A stretch of 64,000 bases of DNA. Origin: Desulfoluna butyratoxydans (GTDB taxonomy: Bacteria > Desulfobacterota > Desulfobacteria > Desulfobacterales > Desulfolunaceae). This document shows positions 53,235 to 61,561 of the stretch, piece after piece. Where the stretch lies: NCBI RefSeq assembly GCF_900699765.1, contig NZ_CAADHO010000002.1, positions 248,001 to 312,000 of the forward strand. The letters are read 5' to 3'. Each line of letters opens with the position of its first letter. Position 1 is the first letter of the stretch. Position numbers and translations under genes: made by a program. Below the pieces are notes generated by a model that saw only the letters and a list, made by a program, of their open reading frames with translations, was not told where the DNA came from and made no database searches.

Positions 53235-53442
53235 GCCTCCGGCGGCGAGGTGAGCCACCTCGAAAGCTGATTGCCGTTGCGTTTTGTCCCTCGTTCCTCG
53301 GGCCAAATCGCAACGGGCTTCGCCCGAAACATATGCTGGTGGTTTTTACGAGCGATACGACAAGCCTTGGTTACCGGTGCGAAAAATGATGCTACCGGAA
53401 AGTTTTTGCGGAGCTTTTTTCAAAAAGCGACCCGCCGGAGGC
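53235..53442. repeat. composite GCCTCCGGCGG element (type B forward, type C reverse)
   Basis: Cores lie 9 bases after the cupin stop and 3 bases after the LUD gene stop, so it fills the convergent spacer. The B unit has stem CCGTTGCG (53274-53281) and CGCAACGG (53309-53316); the C unit is practically identical to that at 20256-20303. Confidence 0.78.
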
Positions 53443-53445
53443 CTA

Positions 53446-54090
53446 TTAATACCCCAGTTCTTCGCCCACGACGAGGACGGTGACGTCGGTGAGCATGGGT
53501 TTGCGGTGAAGGATGGTGGTGATGTTGCAGATGCGCATGGGGGCGTTGCAGTCGGAGCAGACGCCGGTGACGGCGCAGGGGGTTTCCACGCCAAGGCTCT
53601 TGGCGCGCATGGGGGCGGCCACCTCCCGAATGCGGCGCAGGGCCCCGTGAAGATCCGGGGCGATCTTGTTGGTACCGGCCACCACCACCACGCGGGATGG
53701 GCCGAAGGCCATGGCGCTGGTACGGTTACCGATGCCGTCCACGTTGATGATCTCCCCGGTCTCGCTCAAGGCGTTGGCGCTGGTAAAAAACAGGTCGCAG
53801 CCCAGCTGACCCTTTCGCATGGCCAGGGTCTCGTCATAGGAGAGGTCGGGCCTGTGGTGATCAAAGAGGGTCTTGCCCATCTCTGCTGCCAGGGTGTGCA
53901 GGCCCAGGGACCGGACAGTATCCGAACCGCCGAAGCCTACGGTGGCGGCAGCGTCCAGCAGGGGCTTCACATGTTGGGTCACCTCCGCCCCGCTCTCCAG
54001 AAAATGGGCATCAAACCGGTGCTTGGCAAGATTCTCCACGCAGCGGTGGGCCCGCCGCTCCAGCAGCCATGATTTTTCCTCTGAGGTCAT
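53446..54090 (-). CDS. LUD-domain protein (lactate utilization-type, LutC-like)
   Basis: This 214-residue protein is a LUD (DUF162) domain with GFGGSDTVRSLGL near 55, LFFTSANALSETGEIIN near 100 and VVVVAGTNKIAPDL. The domain occurs in LutB/LutC of the iron-sulfur lactate dehydrogenase system, but single small copies like this one are found widely without lut partners. Four cysteines near the C-terminus (ETPCAVTGVCSDCNAPMRIC) could bind a metal or cluster. It follows thpR by 34 bases on the same strand and may be its operon partner. Confidence 0.85.
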   Translation of the reverse strand: MTSEEKSWLLERRAHRCVENLAKHRFDAHFLESGAEVTQHVKPLLDAAATVGFGGSDTVRSLGLHTLAAEMGKTLFDHHRPDLSYDETLAMRKGQLGCDLFFTSANALSETGEIINVDGIGNRTSAMAFGPSRVVVVAGTNKIAPDLHGALRRIREVAAPMRAKSLGVETPCAVTGVCSDCNAPMRICNITTILHRKPMLTDVTVLVVGEELGY

Positions 54091-54124
54091 GGGTCTCTCC
54101 TTTCCATCAAGGGTCTCGTCGTTG

Positions 54125-54691
54125 TCAGGGCATCTTCAGGGTCACGGTGCGGCGCACGCGGTAGACGGCCCCTGTGGGCGTGAGCCGGCTCTCATACAGG
54201 CAGACCCGGTCCATCTCCCACGCAAGGGGCATGATACGCCCACGGGCAAGTCCGGGCAAGGAAGCGCCCGGATTTCGCACGCGGCCCAGGGTCACATGGG
54301 GCGTAAAACCTCGTTTCTCCCGGGCCACACCCTCCCCAAGGGCCCACTCCTCCACGCATTCAGCCAGCTGCAGCAAAGGCTCTCCCCCCGTCACCCCTGC
54401 GGCCACAACACGGGGCCGACGGGCTCCGGGCAGCAGGAGCAGCCCGTCCACACGGGCCGCCAGAGCGGGCCACCCCGCAAGGACCCGGGCAAGCCCCTGG
54501 GAAAAACCGTCCACGCGCCCGCAGGGCACGGCCCCGATAAACTTAACGGTCAGATGAAGGTTTGCCTCGGGCACCCACCGCACCGCGTTTCCGGGAACGG
54601 CCAGGGCCTTCCGGGCAGCCAACAGGTGCCTTCGCACCCCGGTGGCCAGGGGGATCCCCACAAACAGGCGACACATCGATTCATGGGCCAT
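54125..54691 (-). CDS. thpR: RNA 2',3'-cyclic phosphodiesterase (2H family, ThpR/LigT)
   Basis: This 188-residue protein has the two catalytic HxT motifs of the 2H superfamily, HLTV near residue 44 and HVTL near 128. It opens 2',3'-cyclic phosphates at RNA ends and was first seen as a 2'-5' RNA ligase. The ATG at 54691 has AGGAG 6 bases upstream; the frame runs 46 codons further without support. It lies 13 bases after trmH. Confidence 0.92.
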   Translation of the reverse strand: MAHESMCRLFVGIPLATGVRRHLLAARKALAVPGNAVRWVPEANLHLTVKFIGAVPCGRVDGFSQGLARVLAGWPALAARVDGLLLLPGARRPRVVAAGVTGGEPLLQLAECVEEWALGEGVAREKRGFTPHVTLGRVRNPGASLPGLARGRIMPLAWEMDRVCLYESRLTPTGAVYRVRRTVTLKMP

Positions 54692-54704
54692 GGCAGCTCC
54701 TGCC

Positions 54705-55385
54705 TCAGGGAAGGGGCAGCCCTTTTCCCCTGGGCTCTTCCAGGACCAGGTAGCCCTCATCGTCCATGTCGGGATAGGGTTTGCCCTGCTTTTTATAATA
54801 AGGAACCAGCCGGGGGTAGCCCCACTCAAACAGCAGGGTCCGGTAGGTCTCGTCGTCCATGGAGCGCTCGTCGTACATCCCCTTTTCCTGGCGCTGCCTC
54901 TGGGCTTCGTACAGGATCAGGGCCGTGGCCACGGAAACATTGAGGGACTGCACCATGCCCAGCATGGGCACGATGATGGAGCCGTCGGCCTTTTCCACGG
55001 CTTCGTCGGTGATGCCTTCCAGTTCTGCTCCCACCACAAGGGCTGTGGGCTGGGTAAAATCCACGGAGCGAAAATCCACGGCCTCCTCGTCAAAATGGGC
55101 GCAGAGAATGCGAAACCCCTTGCTCCTCAAGTGGCCGTAGGCCTCATCCACGCTGCCGTGGCGCCTGACCCCCACCCACTTCCGGCTCCCGCTGGCCGCC
55201 CTGGGCCGCAGCACCACATCCTGCATCTCGCTGATGGCATGGGTCTCAAACACCCCCACCGCGTCGCAGCTCCGCGCCACCGCCGCCAGGTTGTGGGGCT
55301 TGTGCACATTCTCCATCACCACGGTCAGATCCATCTGACGACTCGTGAGGATGGCCTTTAACTTTTCAAAACGTTCCGGTGTCAT
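54705..55385 (-). CDS. trmH: TrmH, tRNA (guanosine-18-2'-O)-methyltransferase
   Basis: This 226-residue SPOUT methyltransferase has the three family motifs: NVHKPHNLAAVARSCDAVG near 27-45, LVVGAELEGITDEA near 119 and IIVPMLGMVQSLNVSVATAL near 137, which form the knot that binds S-adenosylmethionine. It methylates G18 in the D-loop of tRNAs. Length and C-terminal Lys/Arg-rich extension agree with TrmH. It starts the trmH-thpR-LUD group. Confidence 0.95.
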   Translation of the reverse strand: MTPERFEKLKAILTSRQMDLTVVMENVHKPHNLAAVARSCDAVGVFETHAISEMQDVVLRPRAASGSRKWVGVRRHGSVDEAYGHLRSKGFRILCAHFDEEAVDFRSVDFTQPTALVVGAELEGITDEAVEKADGSIIVPMLGMVQSLNVSVATALILYEAQRQRQEKGMYDERSMDDETYRTLLFEWGYPRLVPYYKKQGKPYPDMDDEGYLVLEEPRGKGLPLP

Positions 55386-55460
55386 CCGCGTTGTTCCATT
55401 TCATATCCATGTAACCATTCAGCCCGGTACAGCCCTCTTTGGTCAACGTTGCAAAAAACC

Positions 55461-55488
55461 GCCTCCGGCGGGTCGCTTAAAAAAAGCG
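55461..55488 (+). repeat. solo type C GCCTCCGGCGG unit
   Basis: The core is followed by GTCGCTTAAAAAAAGCG, a short GCTT/AAGC hairpin. It lies upstream of trmH, 76 bases from its start, and no partner core is present. Confidence 0.6.
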
Positions 55489-55630
55489 CCGCTAACCCGG
55501 TTACCCTTCCGGGGACGCCCCTGTTTTGTAGCACGCCACGCATAAAAAAGCATGTACGCCGGCAACCTCGCCCTCGGCCAATCCTCTGAAACCTCGTGAC
55601 AAACAGCCCAAGGGCCGCATCGTGGTTGAC

Positions 55631-58600
55631 TTAAGGCTCGAGCGAGCCCGGGACCTGATAGGCCGGAGGAAGGCTCTTGAACAGCCGGGGGTCCCCCACC
55701 CCGCCTCCCTGGGCGTGGGCCAGATCGGCCACGGGCAGGCCCACGGACTGCACGGAAAACAGGTTGGCGCCTTCCTGGCGGTAGAGGGTCCGCCGCCAGG
55801 GCTCATAATAAGGAGAGACGGCCAGGCTCCCACCGTAGAACCCGGTGTTGCAGATCACCACGTTGCAGAAGAGGGTTTTGGAAAGGGCATCGGCCAGGTG
55901 GTAGAAGGACTCAATGTCCCGGTTGTAGGCCAGCACAAAGAGGTGATGGATCCGCCCCCGGTAGATGGCGTAGCGTTCCACGTCCATGAAGTCGTAACAG
56001 ATACACACCCCGATGCGCCCGTAGGCACCGGCATCGATGATCCACACCGCCGGATCGGGAACAAAGGTGTTTCCGCTTTTTTGAATACCGCTGGCCTCCG
56101 GGGGAGCCATAAAGCTCTTGCCGAACCAGAAGGTGCTGCACAGCCCGGCCCTTCGGGGGCTCAGCCAGTGCCTGGGAACGGTGACAACGGCCCGGTTGCG
56201 AACCTGCCGGGCTGCGGAGTCCACCAGGTAATCCACACCGGTGACGACGGCCACCCCGCTTCGGACAGAGAGGCGCTTGAGGCTCTCCAGCCGATGCACG
56301 GGAAGGGCCAGCTCCGGCATGATGATAAACGACGGGGCAGGGCCCGCCTGGGTGAGAATCCGGAACCCCTCACGAATCTGGTGCCAGGCGCGATCTCCCT
56401 CGGCCCGGCTCATGCGGGGGCCGTTGCGCCAGGCAGCCCGGGCATCGGTGGTGGTCTGGATAAAGCCCACCCGCATCATGGGCCGGTACCCGCCCCGGTC
56501 AAGGTCCCGGGCGGCGGTGGCATGGTGAACCATGGACACAGGAATCAGCTGTCGGGCGTGGTGGGTGCGGCCTCCGGCCTGATGGCCCTCCAGGGTCTGC
56601 ATGGCGCGATCCAGCAATTCCATAAACTCAGGCAATGCTCCGCACACGGGCGGATCAAGCCTTGCATCGTCCCCCTGGGGATCCACGCCCTGCCGCCTTA
56701 AGATCAGGGTCTCCAGCTGCCTGGGCTCCAGCACCCCCAGCAGGAGCCGCCTTGTTTCAGATGAGATGGAAAGGGATTCCACAAGGCCGTGCACGGGATC
56801 ATCCGTGAGGTGACCGAAGGCATGGGCCAGCCCCACCGGCAGATCAAAGCGGCGCCTGAGGATGCCCAAAAGAAGGAGCGCCAGGCCGCGCGTGGCTTCC
56901 CAGTCCCGGGCCCTGTCTCCCAGGGCCTCCACCGGCGGCCCCCATGGTTCGCCTTCGGGGTCGCGCACGAGACAGGGAAGTTCTTCGGTCACCTGGTGGC
57001 GCCAGGCATCCCAGGAAGCGCCCTCGCCCCCGTGCCCTGCCCAGGAAAGCGGAACAAAAACCTCATGGGGCCGAAGAAAGCGCGGCCCCCGTGCCATGAG
57101 CCCGCGGCACGCCTCCCGTACCACAAACAGGGCGGTCCACTCCGAGGCCCGGGGATCGAACCCCTCGGCCGAATCCGGGGTCAACCCCATGACCCAAGCC
57201 TCCAGGGGAATTTTTCCGGGAACAGGGATGGGGGCCCTGCGGCCCGGGGCATCAGGATCCGGCCCCTGGGCATGATGCTTTGCCATGAAACGCCGAAAAG
57301 CAGCGACACCTTCGGGGTCCGGGTCTGCGGGCAGCCCTTCGGCCCGGAGGGGGGCCAGCCCCGCTTCCACGAGGAGCTCTCCTGCCGCGCACAGGGCCTC
57401 CCCCAACGTCTTTCGGGCCGCGTCCACCCAGTCCGGTCCCCTCACCCCAAAATCGAGCCCTTCCCGGGCCACGGCCTCCAAAAAGCCACGGGCATCGGCC
57501 CTGTAGCTCTCCAGGCGCCGGGCATCGAGAATCGTCTCCATGCAGATCCCCACCTCACGGGCCATGCGCCCCAGGACCAGGGCGGTGAGGTAGGGGCCGT
57601 ACCCCCGATCCAGGGGCAGGCGATCAAGAAGGGGAGCCAGGGAGGTGAATCCGCTTCGGCGCATGTGACCCAATGCCCGACTCCAAAGGGCCGGGACCCG
57701 GGGATTGCGCTCCGCCGCCTCCAGGAGAACCAGCAGGCTCCGCCGTCTCTGGCGAACCGACGCCGCGCGTTGTCGGTAAAGCCGGTGCCCGGCTTCTGCC
57801 TCGGAGACCTCGCCGCCGCTCCGCTCCAGGGAGCAGACCACGGAATGGTCTGGCTCCGAGGCGTGGGCAGCCCGCCGCGAGAGAAGGGCCGAGGCAAAAT
57901 CGATGCGCAGGCGTTCAGAGAGCCCTGTCCCGGCAAAGGGGTCCAGGAGCAGGGTTTCGAGACGGGCGATGTAATCCCGTTTCCCTGCGCGGTCAAGGAG
58001 GGTGTAGTCGGTGGTGTGGATGGCGGCCATGGCCTCCACGGGGCGGGTCACTTCAGGCAGGGGGTTGATGGCGTCCAGCCGCACCCCGTGATCGGAGTCC
58101 CCGCCCTTGGCGCCCAGGCCGGGGGGCAAAAGGGTGTCACGGCGGATGATCCCCACGCCCTCTTTTGCCAGCAGGCTCTCATAGAGATCGATCCAACGGG
58201 CCAGGCGGCGGGCATCCCGCGCAATGATCACGTGCTCCAGGTCATGGCGGAAATGGGCCACGGCCCCTTTCATGCCCTTGGCCTCCAGGGCAATCGCTGC
58301 GCTGCGATCCGCGGGGAGCATGCGGATATTGTGGAGAAACCCGGAGACGGCAAGTTCCTCCGGCACCCCGTGGGACCCGAAGGAGAGCATGCGCTGCAGG
58401 AGTTCAACCGTCTCCTCCCCGATGAGTAAAGAGACCGAGGCAAACCCTTTGAGGGTGGCGGCCACGGGATCCGCAGCCGTGGTGTCCAGAACAAAGCTGG
58501 CCCAGTGAAGGCGCCTCACAGGTCCCTCGCCCGGTGCCCCGGTGAGGTAGGGTGTTGATTCATCCAGCAGGATCCGCCCTTCGTCCCCCCGGAAAAAACC

Positions 58601-59110
58601 GGGGATATCCAGCTCGCTCTGGAGCCCGGTCATGGCCCGGGTCGCCTGGAGGATATGACGGCGGTAGGCCGGCCAGACCCGTGTGGGGTGTCGGTACAGG
58701 GAGGCCGTGGTCCGTCGATGCCACCCCTCCCGGTACCGGGCCATGCCCCCGCTGCGATCGATCCACTCGGACCGGTGCAGGCGGCTGCCGTAACTCCACT
58801 GGGGCATGAGGGCCTCCACCCGGGGCCCCATGGCCTGGACCAGGGCCACCCAGAGAACCTGGTCCAGGGGATCGATAAGACACCCCGTGCCCGAAGGGGC
58901 CTGCACCGAGGCAAAGGGCCGGGGAGAGACATCGCCGTCGGCAAGCCTTGCCTTCAAGGCCTCCACCATGGCCGGGGCCTTTGCGGCCATGCGAACCAGG
59001 GCCCCCACATCCGCCCGCTGCCCGTGCCAGATCTCGTGCCGGGCGAAGGTCTGAAACGCCCAGTAAAGGTTCTCCGTGTAACCGGCCTCTTCCAACACCC
59101 CGCACCCCAT
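55631..59110 (-). CDS. reverse transcriptase-nitrilase fusion, DRT type 1-like defence protein
   Basis: This 1159-residue protein starts at an ATG with GGGAGGG 6 bases upstream and a promoter just before it; the frame is open to 59236 but that would lie before the promoter. Residues about 5-300 read as an [17 protein letters not shown] and WSYGSRL (80-109) match fingers motifs of group II-like RTs, VLDTTAADP (207-215) sits at motif [15 protein letters not shown] (248-261) at motif B, and [11 protein letters not shown] at motif C. The YxDD box is replaced by HDLE. Residues about 330-870 are helical and unrecognised. The C-terminal 280 residues are a carbon-nitrogen hydrolase with Glu933 (MPELALP), Lys998 ([10 protein letters not shown]) and Cys1038 (CICYDF). 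RT-nitrilase fusions belong to the defence-associated UG reverse transcriptases. No phage, toxin or non-coding RNA gene was recognised beside it. Confidence 0.8.
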   Translation of the reverse strand: MGCGVLEEAGYTENLYWAFQTFARHEIWHGQRADVGALVRMAAKAPAMVEALKARLADGDVSPRPFASVQAPSGTGCLIDPLDQVLWVALVQAMGPRVEALMPQWSYGSRLHRSEWIDRSGGMARYREGWHRRTTASLYRHPTRVWPAYRRHILQATRAMTGLQSELDIPGFFRGDEGRILLDESTPYLTGAPGEGPVRRLHWASFVLDTTAADPVAATLKGFASVSLLIGEETVELLQRMLSFGSHGVPEELAVSGFLHNIRMLPADRSAAIALEAKGMKGAVAHFRHDLEHVIIARDARRLARWIDLYESLLAKEGVGIIRRDTLLPPGLGAKGGDSDHGVRLDAINPLPEVTRPVEAMAAIHTTDYTLLDRAGKRDYIARLETLLLDPFAGTGLSERLRIDFASALLSRRAAHASEPDHSVVCSLERSGGEVSEAEAGHRLYRQRAASVRQRRRSLLVLLEAAERNPRVPALWSRALGHMRRSGFTSLAPLLDRLPLDRGYGPYLTALVLGRMAREVGICMETILDARRLESYRADARGFLEAVAREGLDFGVRGPDWVDAARKTLGEALCAAGELLVEAGLAPLRAEGLPADPDPEGVAAFRRFMAKHHAQGPDPDAPGRRAPIPVPGKIPLEAWVMGLTPDSAEGFDPRASEWTALFVVREACRGLMARGPRFLRPHEVFVPLSWAGHGGEGASWDAWRHQVTEELPCLVRDPEGEPWGPPVEALGDRARDWEATRGLALLLLGILRRRFDLPVGLAHAFGHLTDDPVHGLVESLSISSETRRLLLGVLEPRQLETLILRRQGVDPQGDDARLDPPVCGALPEFMELLDRAMQTLEGHQAGGRTHHARQLIPVSMVHHATAARDLDRGGYRPMMRVGFIQTTTDARAAWRNGPRMSRAEGDRAWHQIREGFRILTQAGPAPSFIIMPELALPVHRLESLKRLSVRSGVAVVTGVDYLVDSAARQVRNRAVVTVPRHWLSPRRAGLCSTFWFGKSFMAPPEASGIQKSGNTFVPDPAVWIIDAGAYGRIGVCICYDFMDVERYAIYRGRIHHLFVLAYNRDIESFYHLADALSKTLFCNVVICNTGFYGGSLAVSPYYEPWRRTLYRQEGANLFSVQSVGLPVADLAHAQGGGVGDPRLFKSLPPAYQVPGSLEP

Positions 59111-59168
59111 GGTTTCCCTCCCGGTAGAACATCCTTGCCGTATTGCCGTTTCGTTTGTGTCGGTTACC

Positions 59169-59197
59169 CCTATACACCGGAAATCCCGAGACATCAA
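59169..59197 (-). promoter_or_regulatory. promoter of the RT-nitrilase gene
   Basis: On the minus strand TTGATG and TATAGG are 17 bases apart; the start near 59162 gives a 50-base leader to the ATG at 59110. Confidence 0.45.
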
Positions 59198-59216
59198 CGG
59201 CCAATAAACACCTGCC

Positions 59217-59246
59217 TTGACACCGCGGCGAGCCATCTTTTATACT
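59217..59246 (+). promoter_or_regulatory. strong promoter of the acidic hypothetical gene
   Basis: TTGACA (59217-59222) and TATACT (59241-59246) are 18 bases apart. It points away from the RT gene; the leader is about 148 bases. It overlaps nothing coding. Confidence 0.65.
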
Positions 59247-59400
59247 CCCCATTTACATGCAAAGTACCTTTAAAAACCCACGGCCCTGAACCCACAGCGC
59301 CGATTACTTACGGGCCAGGGCAAAAAGCAGCGAGACCCACGGCCAGCCCGGGCCGTCTCCCCCTCTTTTTCCCAGACCCTATTCACCAAGGAGCCCGACC

Positions 59401-59820
59401 ATGACCGATTCGACCATTCTCGATGCCGTAAACGCCTTCGCCGAAAGCTGGACCGAGACGGACACACGCATGAAAGAAGCCTTCCTCAGCCTCAAAGACT
59501 ACCTGAACACCAAAGAGGGCGTCAGCCTGGATTTCCACAGCCGCCCCGGCGTCAGTTACTCCCTCAGGGCACGCCACGCCGCCCAGACCGACCGCGACCT
59601 GTTTGTCATGGTGGATGTCATTGACGACGACCCGGCCGAGCGCTGGCTCTCCGTATGCTTCTACGGGGACATGATCACCGACCCCGATGAAGAGGGGGAC
59701 CTCATCCCCGACGGCCTCAAGGGAAGCGACGGCTACTGCTTTGACATGGACGAATTCGACGCGGACAAGCTGGCCTACCTCAAGGCCCGCTTTGACGAAG
59801 CCTGCACCAACGCAGCGTAA
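59401..59820 (+). CDS. small acidic protein of unknown function, divergent from the RT gene
   Basis: This 139-residue soluble protein was not recognised. It is strongly acidic, with Asp/Glu-rich stretches such as VDVIDDDPAERW and DEEGDLIPDG. It has no signal peptide, membrane segment or metal motif; two Cys are present (VCFYGD and GYCFDMDEFD). AAGGAG lies before the ATG and a near-consensus promoter precedes it, so expression should be high. A link to the RT-nitrilase is only by position. Confidence 0.7.
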   Translation: MTDSTILDAVNAFAESWTETDTRMKEAFLSLKDYLNTKEGVSLDFHSRPGVSYSLRARHAAQTDRDLFVMVDVIDDDPAERWLSVCFYGDMITDPDEEGDLIPDGLKGSDGYCFDMDEFDADKLAYLKARFDEACTNAA

Positions 59821-59828
59821 CCCCGTCC

Positions 59829-59868
59829 GCAACCTGCTTTCAAGGTGGCACACCTCGCCGCCGAAGGC
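59829..59868 (-). repeat. truncated type B repeat unit
   Basis: On the minus strand it reads GCCTTCGGCGG, a one-base variant of the core, then CGAGGTG/CACCTTG. It lies just past the stop of the acidic hypothetical gene and is shortened after the first hairpin. Confidence 0.6.
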
Positions 59869-59910
59869 ATCGTCTCAGAAGGTAAATCGTTACGCCCCAC
59901 CAAAAATAAA

Positions 59911-59949
59911 AAAAGGCGGGTGCCCTTTTCGGGGCCCTCGCCTTTTTTT
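59911..59949. terminator. probable bidirectional terminator between the acidic gene and yhbY
   Basis: AAAAAGGCG...CGCCTTTTT flanks an imperfect inner stem GTGCCC/GGGCCC; both sides have A/T runs. Confidence 0.65.
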
Positions 59950-59994
59950 GATCGATTATCAAGCCTGTTTCGTCAAAAATCCGCCGGTATGCGG

Positions 59995-60324
59995 CTATAC
60001 CGGAATATCCTTCCGTGTTTTGGGTACCACGATATGCCTCTTTTTCGGGTCCTTGTGGGGGCGGTAAAAAATCGACATGTGACCGATCATTCCGGCCAGG
60101 CAGCTGCCCGTGCGATCCTTCAGCTCTTCGGAAAGTGTCTCCTTGGACTCCTTCTCCTTGAAGTCGATGAACTTGACCTTGATCAGCTCATGGGCGTTCA
60201 AGGCCTCTTCCATGGAGAGGATCACGGCATCGGTCACCCCTTTTTGCCCCACGAAGACCACCGGCTTGATGCCGTGGGCCAGGCCCCGCAAATATTTTCT
60301 CTGAAACCCCTGTAGTTCTTTCAC
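59995..60324 (-). CDS. yhbY: YhbY-type CRM-domain RNA-binding protein
   Basis: This 109-residue protein is a single CRM domain, which binds RNA through its GxxG loop; here VFVGQKGVTDAVI near 22-34 and LNAHELIKVKF near 43. E. coli YhbY associates with 50S precursors. The C-terminus is basic (RPHKDPKKRHIVVPKTRK) and somewhat longer than usual. It is convergent with the acidic gene. Confidence 0.9.
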   Translation of the reverse strand: MKELQGFQRKYLRGLAHGIKPVVFVGQKGVTDAVILSMEEALNAHELIKVKFIDFKEKESKETLSEELKDRTGSCLAGMIGHMSIFYRPHKDPKKRHIVVPKTRKDIPV

Positions 60325-60827
60325 TTTTCTATCTCTCCCGGGCCCTTTCGGGCTTTATGGTTCCGGCATCTCGCCGGTGTGTGCGTGACATACCGATGGC
60401 TCCGGCAAAGGAGCCCATCGTATCCGTTGTTCAGCCATCTGTCCGCGGCCTTGCCTTCGGAGCGTAACCCCAGTCCAGGGAAGGGGAAACAGCCGAAAAG
60501 CGCATCATACATTTGCCCGCTTCCCATGGCAAGGCAACCCTGTCAATTCTCCTTGATAAGTCACATTCCGTCTGGTATACTGGTGTTAACTTTACGGTAT
60601 ATCGTTTTCATTTCTGGAAGCCATTACACAGCTCAGCTCAGCTCGAATCCTTCCAAACAGCGATATCTGTCATTAGAGGTTTTATCAAAGCCCCTTCCAC
60701 ACAAGCTGGATCAATCCGTCACAATTCGGAGCTGTACCTTCCTCTATGGATATTTTTGCGCACGATGGAAGTGACCGCTTGCATGCGGGTAAGGGAAGTT
60801 TAAACGCAACAATCAGGATTCTTGGAC
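60325..60827. other. spacer before the TetR gene
   Basis: Apart from the promoter at 60553 nothing coding was recognised. A short triplication of CAGCT lies at about 60630-60650. Confidence 0.4.
60553..60581 (+). promoter_or_regulatory. sigma-70-like promoter of the TetR gene
   Basis: TTGATA (60553-60558) and TATACT (60576-60581) are exactly 17 bases apart. The leader is about 240 bases, unusually long for a small regulator. No clear TetR palindrome was recognised around it. Confidence 0.55.
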
Positions 60828-61448
60828 ATGATGGACAATAAATCAAAGTTTCTCAAGCTGAAAGAAGGAGAGCGGGAGGCTCGACGAGAGATTCTCATTG
60901 AAGCCACCCTGGAACTTTTCGGCAAGAAACCCTTCGATGAGATCGGCGTCAGGGACATTGCAGCCGCTGTCGGCGTCTCCCCCGCATCGATGTACCGGTA
61001 CTTCCCCAGCAGGGAAGATCTCTTTGTGGAGGCCTTCATCAAAGACCTCCGGGAGATCGAGAAATGGCTCGGGAATCTGCTGGAATCAAACGAGGAGCTG
61101 ACCCTGGAGCATTTCTCGGAGTCGCTGATCAGGTACCTGATCGACAGCGAGCCCACCTTCCAGATGATGAGCTACCTCATGATCAAAGGGTCCATGACCC
61201 CGGACCTGCTTCGCAAGTACAACGGCGTCCAGCGCGCCATGCTCAACAAGTTCGAGCAGGTGCTCCAGCGCAACGGCATCGCCTGTGCCGACCGCATCCA
61301 CGCCCACGCCTTCTACGCCTCCCTCAACGGCATCCTGATGACCTTCAGGAACTACCCCGGAAGGACCCGCGAAGAGATCGAAAAGCACGTCAACCGGCTC
61401 TCCGCTCTCCTCTGCAAGATGCTTCGGGCTGCCAGCATCGACGATTAG
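60828..61448 (+). CDS. TetR/AcrR family regulator
   Basis: This protein of about 206 residues has the TetR HTH at about 15-62: REILIEATLELFGKKPFDE, IGVRDIAAAVGVSPASMYRY and FPSREDLF. The C-terminal ligand-binding part has no hint of its ligand. Two ATGs in a row (60828, 60831) are possible starts; AGGA lies 10 bases upstream. No transporter or enzyme gene is divergent from it, so the target is unknown. A terminator follows. Confidence 0.92.
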   Translation: MMDNKSKFLKLKEGEREARREILIEATLELFGKKPFDEIGVRDIAAAVGVSPASMYRYFPSREDLFVEAFIKDLREIEKWLGNLLESNEELTLEHFSESLIRYLIDSEPTFQMMSYLMIKGSMTPDLLRKYNGVQRAMLNKFEQVLQRNGIACADRIHAHAFYASLNGILMTFRNYPGRTREEIEKHVNRLSALLCKMLRAASIDD

Positions 61449-61490
61449 ACGCCCCCGGGCCATGCCCGATTCCCCGAGGCGCCCCCGCCA

Positions 61491-61516
61491 AGCAGGCCGA
61501 AAGGCCTGCTTTTTTG
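61491..61516 (+). terminator. intrinsic terminator after the TetR gene
   Basis: AGCAGGCC, GAAA tetraloop and GGCCTGCT are followed by TTTTTTG. Confidence 0.9.
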
Positions 61517-61536
61517 TTGCTGTTCCGTTTGCCGTT

Positions 61537-61548
61537 GCCGCCGGAGGC
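61537..61548 (-). repeat. minimal GCCTCCGGCGGC core after pabB-pabC
   Basis: Only the core remains, 13 bases past the stop codon, on the coding strand of the gene it follows; no hairpin unit is attached. Confidence 0.5.
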
Positions 61549-61561
61549 AGCCGTTGAATCG

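Noticed and set aside
56789..58429. Plus-strand open frame of 546 codons opposite the RT-nitrilase gene
   Set aside because: Pro/Gly/Arg-rich antisense translation; no start signal. The minus-strand frame has motifs, promoter and ribosome binding site.
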